A stretch of DNA of 5,624 nucleotides. Source: Alphaproteobacteria bacterium. Its GTDB lineage: Bacteria; Pseudomonadota; Alphaproteobacteria; Micavibrionales; SZUA-601. Shown here one piece after another: positions 5,603 through 5,624 of the stretch (positions are counted from its first letter, which is position 1; the number at the start of each line of letters is the position of its first letter). The translations under genes and the position numbers were made by a program. A model generated the notes under the pieces. That model was not told the origin of the DNA and did not search any database. It saw only the letters and a list, made by a program, of their open reading frames with translations. The stretch is from positions 1 through 5,624 of the forward strand of contig QKJH01000160.1 in NCBI GenBank assembly GCA_003250865.1. Reading direction: 5' to 3'.

Positions 5603-5624
5603 TTATACAGCTTGGTCAATCCAT
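5603..5624 (-). CDS. Possible C-terminal tail of a converging gene, cut by the window end
   Basis: On the - strand the last bases read as ...Trp-Ile-Asp-Gln-Ala-Val followed by TAA (5603-5605). Only six codons are visible, so this rests on context: the hairpin at 5557-5582 lies about 20 bp beyond the stop and has its better T-tail in this direction. A chance open frame of this size is quite possible, and no product can be named. Confidence 0.25.

Noticed and set aside
1..5624. A novel multi-gene system such as a defence island, toxin-antitoxin pair, retron, CRISPR or mobile element
   Set aside because: No direct repeats, transposase, integrase, reverse transcriptase, nuclease or small paired genes are visible. 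All but the first gene belong to widespread housekeeping or maintenance families.

Overview
The window looks like an ordinary chromosomal stretch of a moderately AT-rich Gram-negative bacterium, most likely an alphaproteobacterium. The taxonomic hint is the 23S rRNA methyltransferase at the right end: its motifs (FLQPSKEGE before the SAM fold, DQFLWSSHLE at the C-terminus) read like the alphaproteobacterial branch of the RlmD/RlmC family rather than the gammaproteobacterial one. That is an inference from remembered family patterns, not from a search. No mobile element, CRISPR array, tRNA or rRNA is visible.

Layout from left to right. (1) The 3' part of a + strand gene (1-660) encodes an exported, Pro/Glu/Ser/Thr-rich and probably disordered protein of unknown function; its signal peptide appears to be cut by the window edge. 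(2) A compact hairpin (667-691) lies between that gene and a converging - strand gene pair and probably terminates both. (3) The - strand pair is a GNAT acetyltransferase followed by a Sua5-type threonylcarbamoyl-AMP synthase, which makes the t6A37 tRNA modification precursor. Their stop and start overlap as ATGA. (4) A gap of about 100 bp (2162-2265) carries divergent signals, and a nitroreductase-family flavoprotein follows on the + strand (2266-2871). (5) It runs tail-to-tail, with no spacer, into a - strand pair: a YihY/BrkB-family membrane protein followed 12 bp later by methionine-R-sulfoxide reductase B. (6) A 55-bp divergent gap separates yihY from a + strand gene for a [4Fe-4S] RNA m5U methyltransferase, which ends in a strong GC-rich hairpin. 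(7) The last 22 bases may hold the tail of another - strand gene.

The genes fall into two loose themes. One is translation and RNA modification (Sua5, RlmD-like enzyme, perhaps the GNAT protein). The other is redox maintenance (nitroreductase, MsrB). I do not see evidence for a new multi-gene system. The points most worth a second look are the unknown exported protein, the GNAT-Sua5 translational coupling, the widened Fe-S cysteine spacing in the methyltransferase, the cysteine-rich MsrB, and the overlapping divergent promoters at the methyltransferase start.
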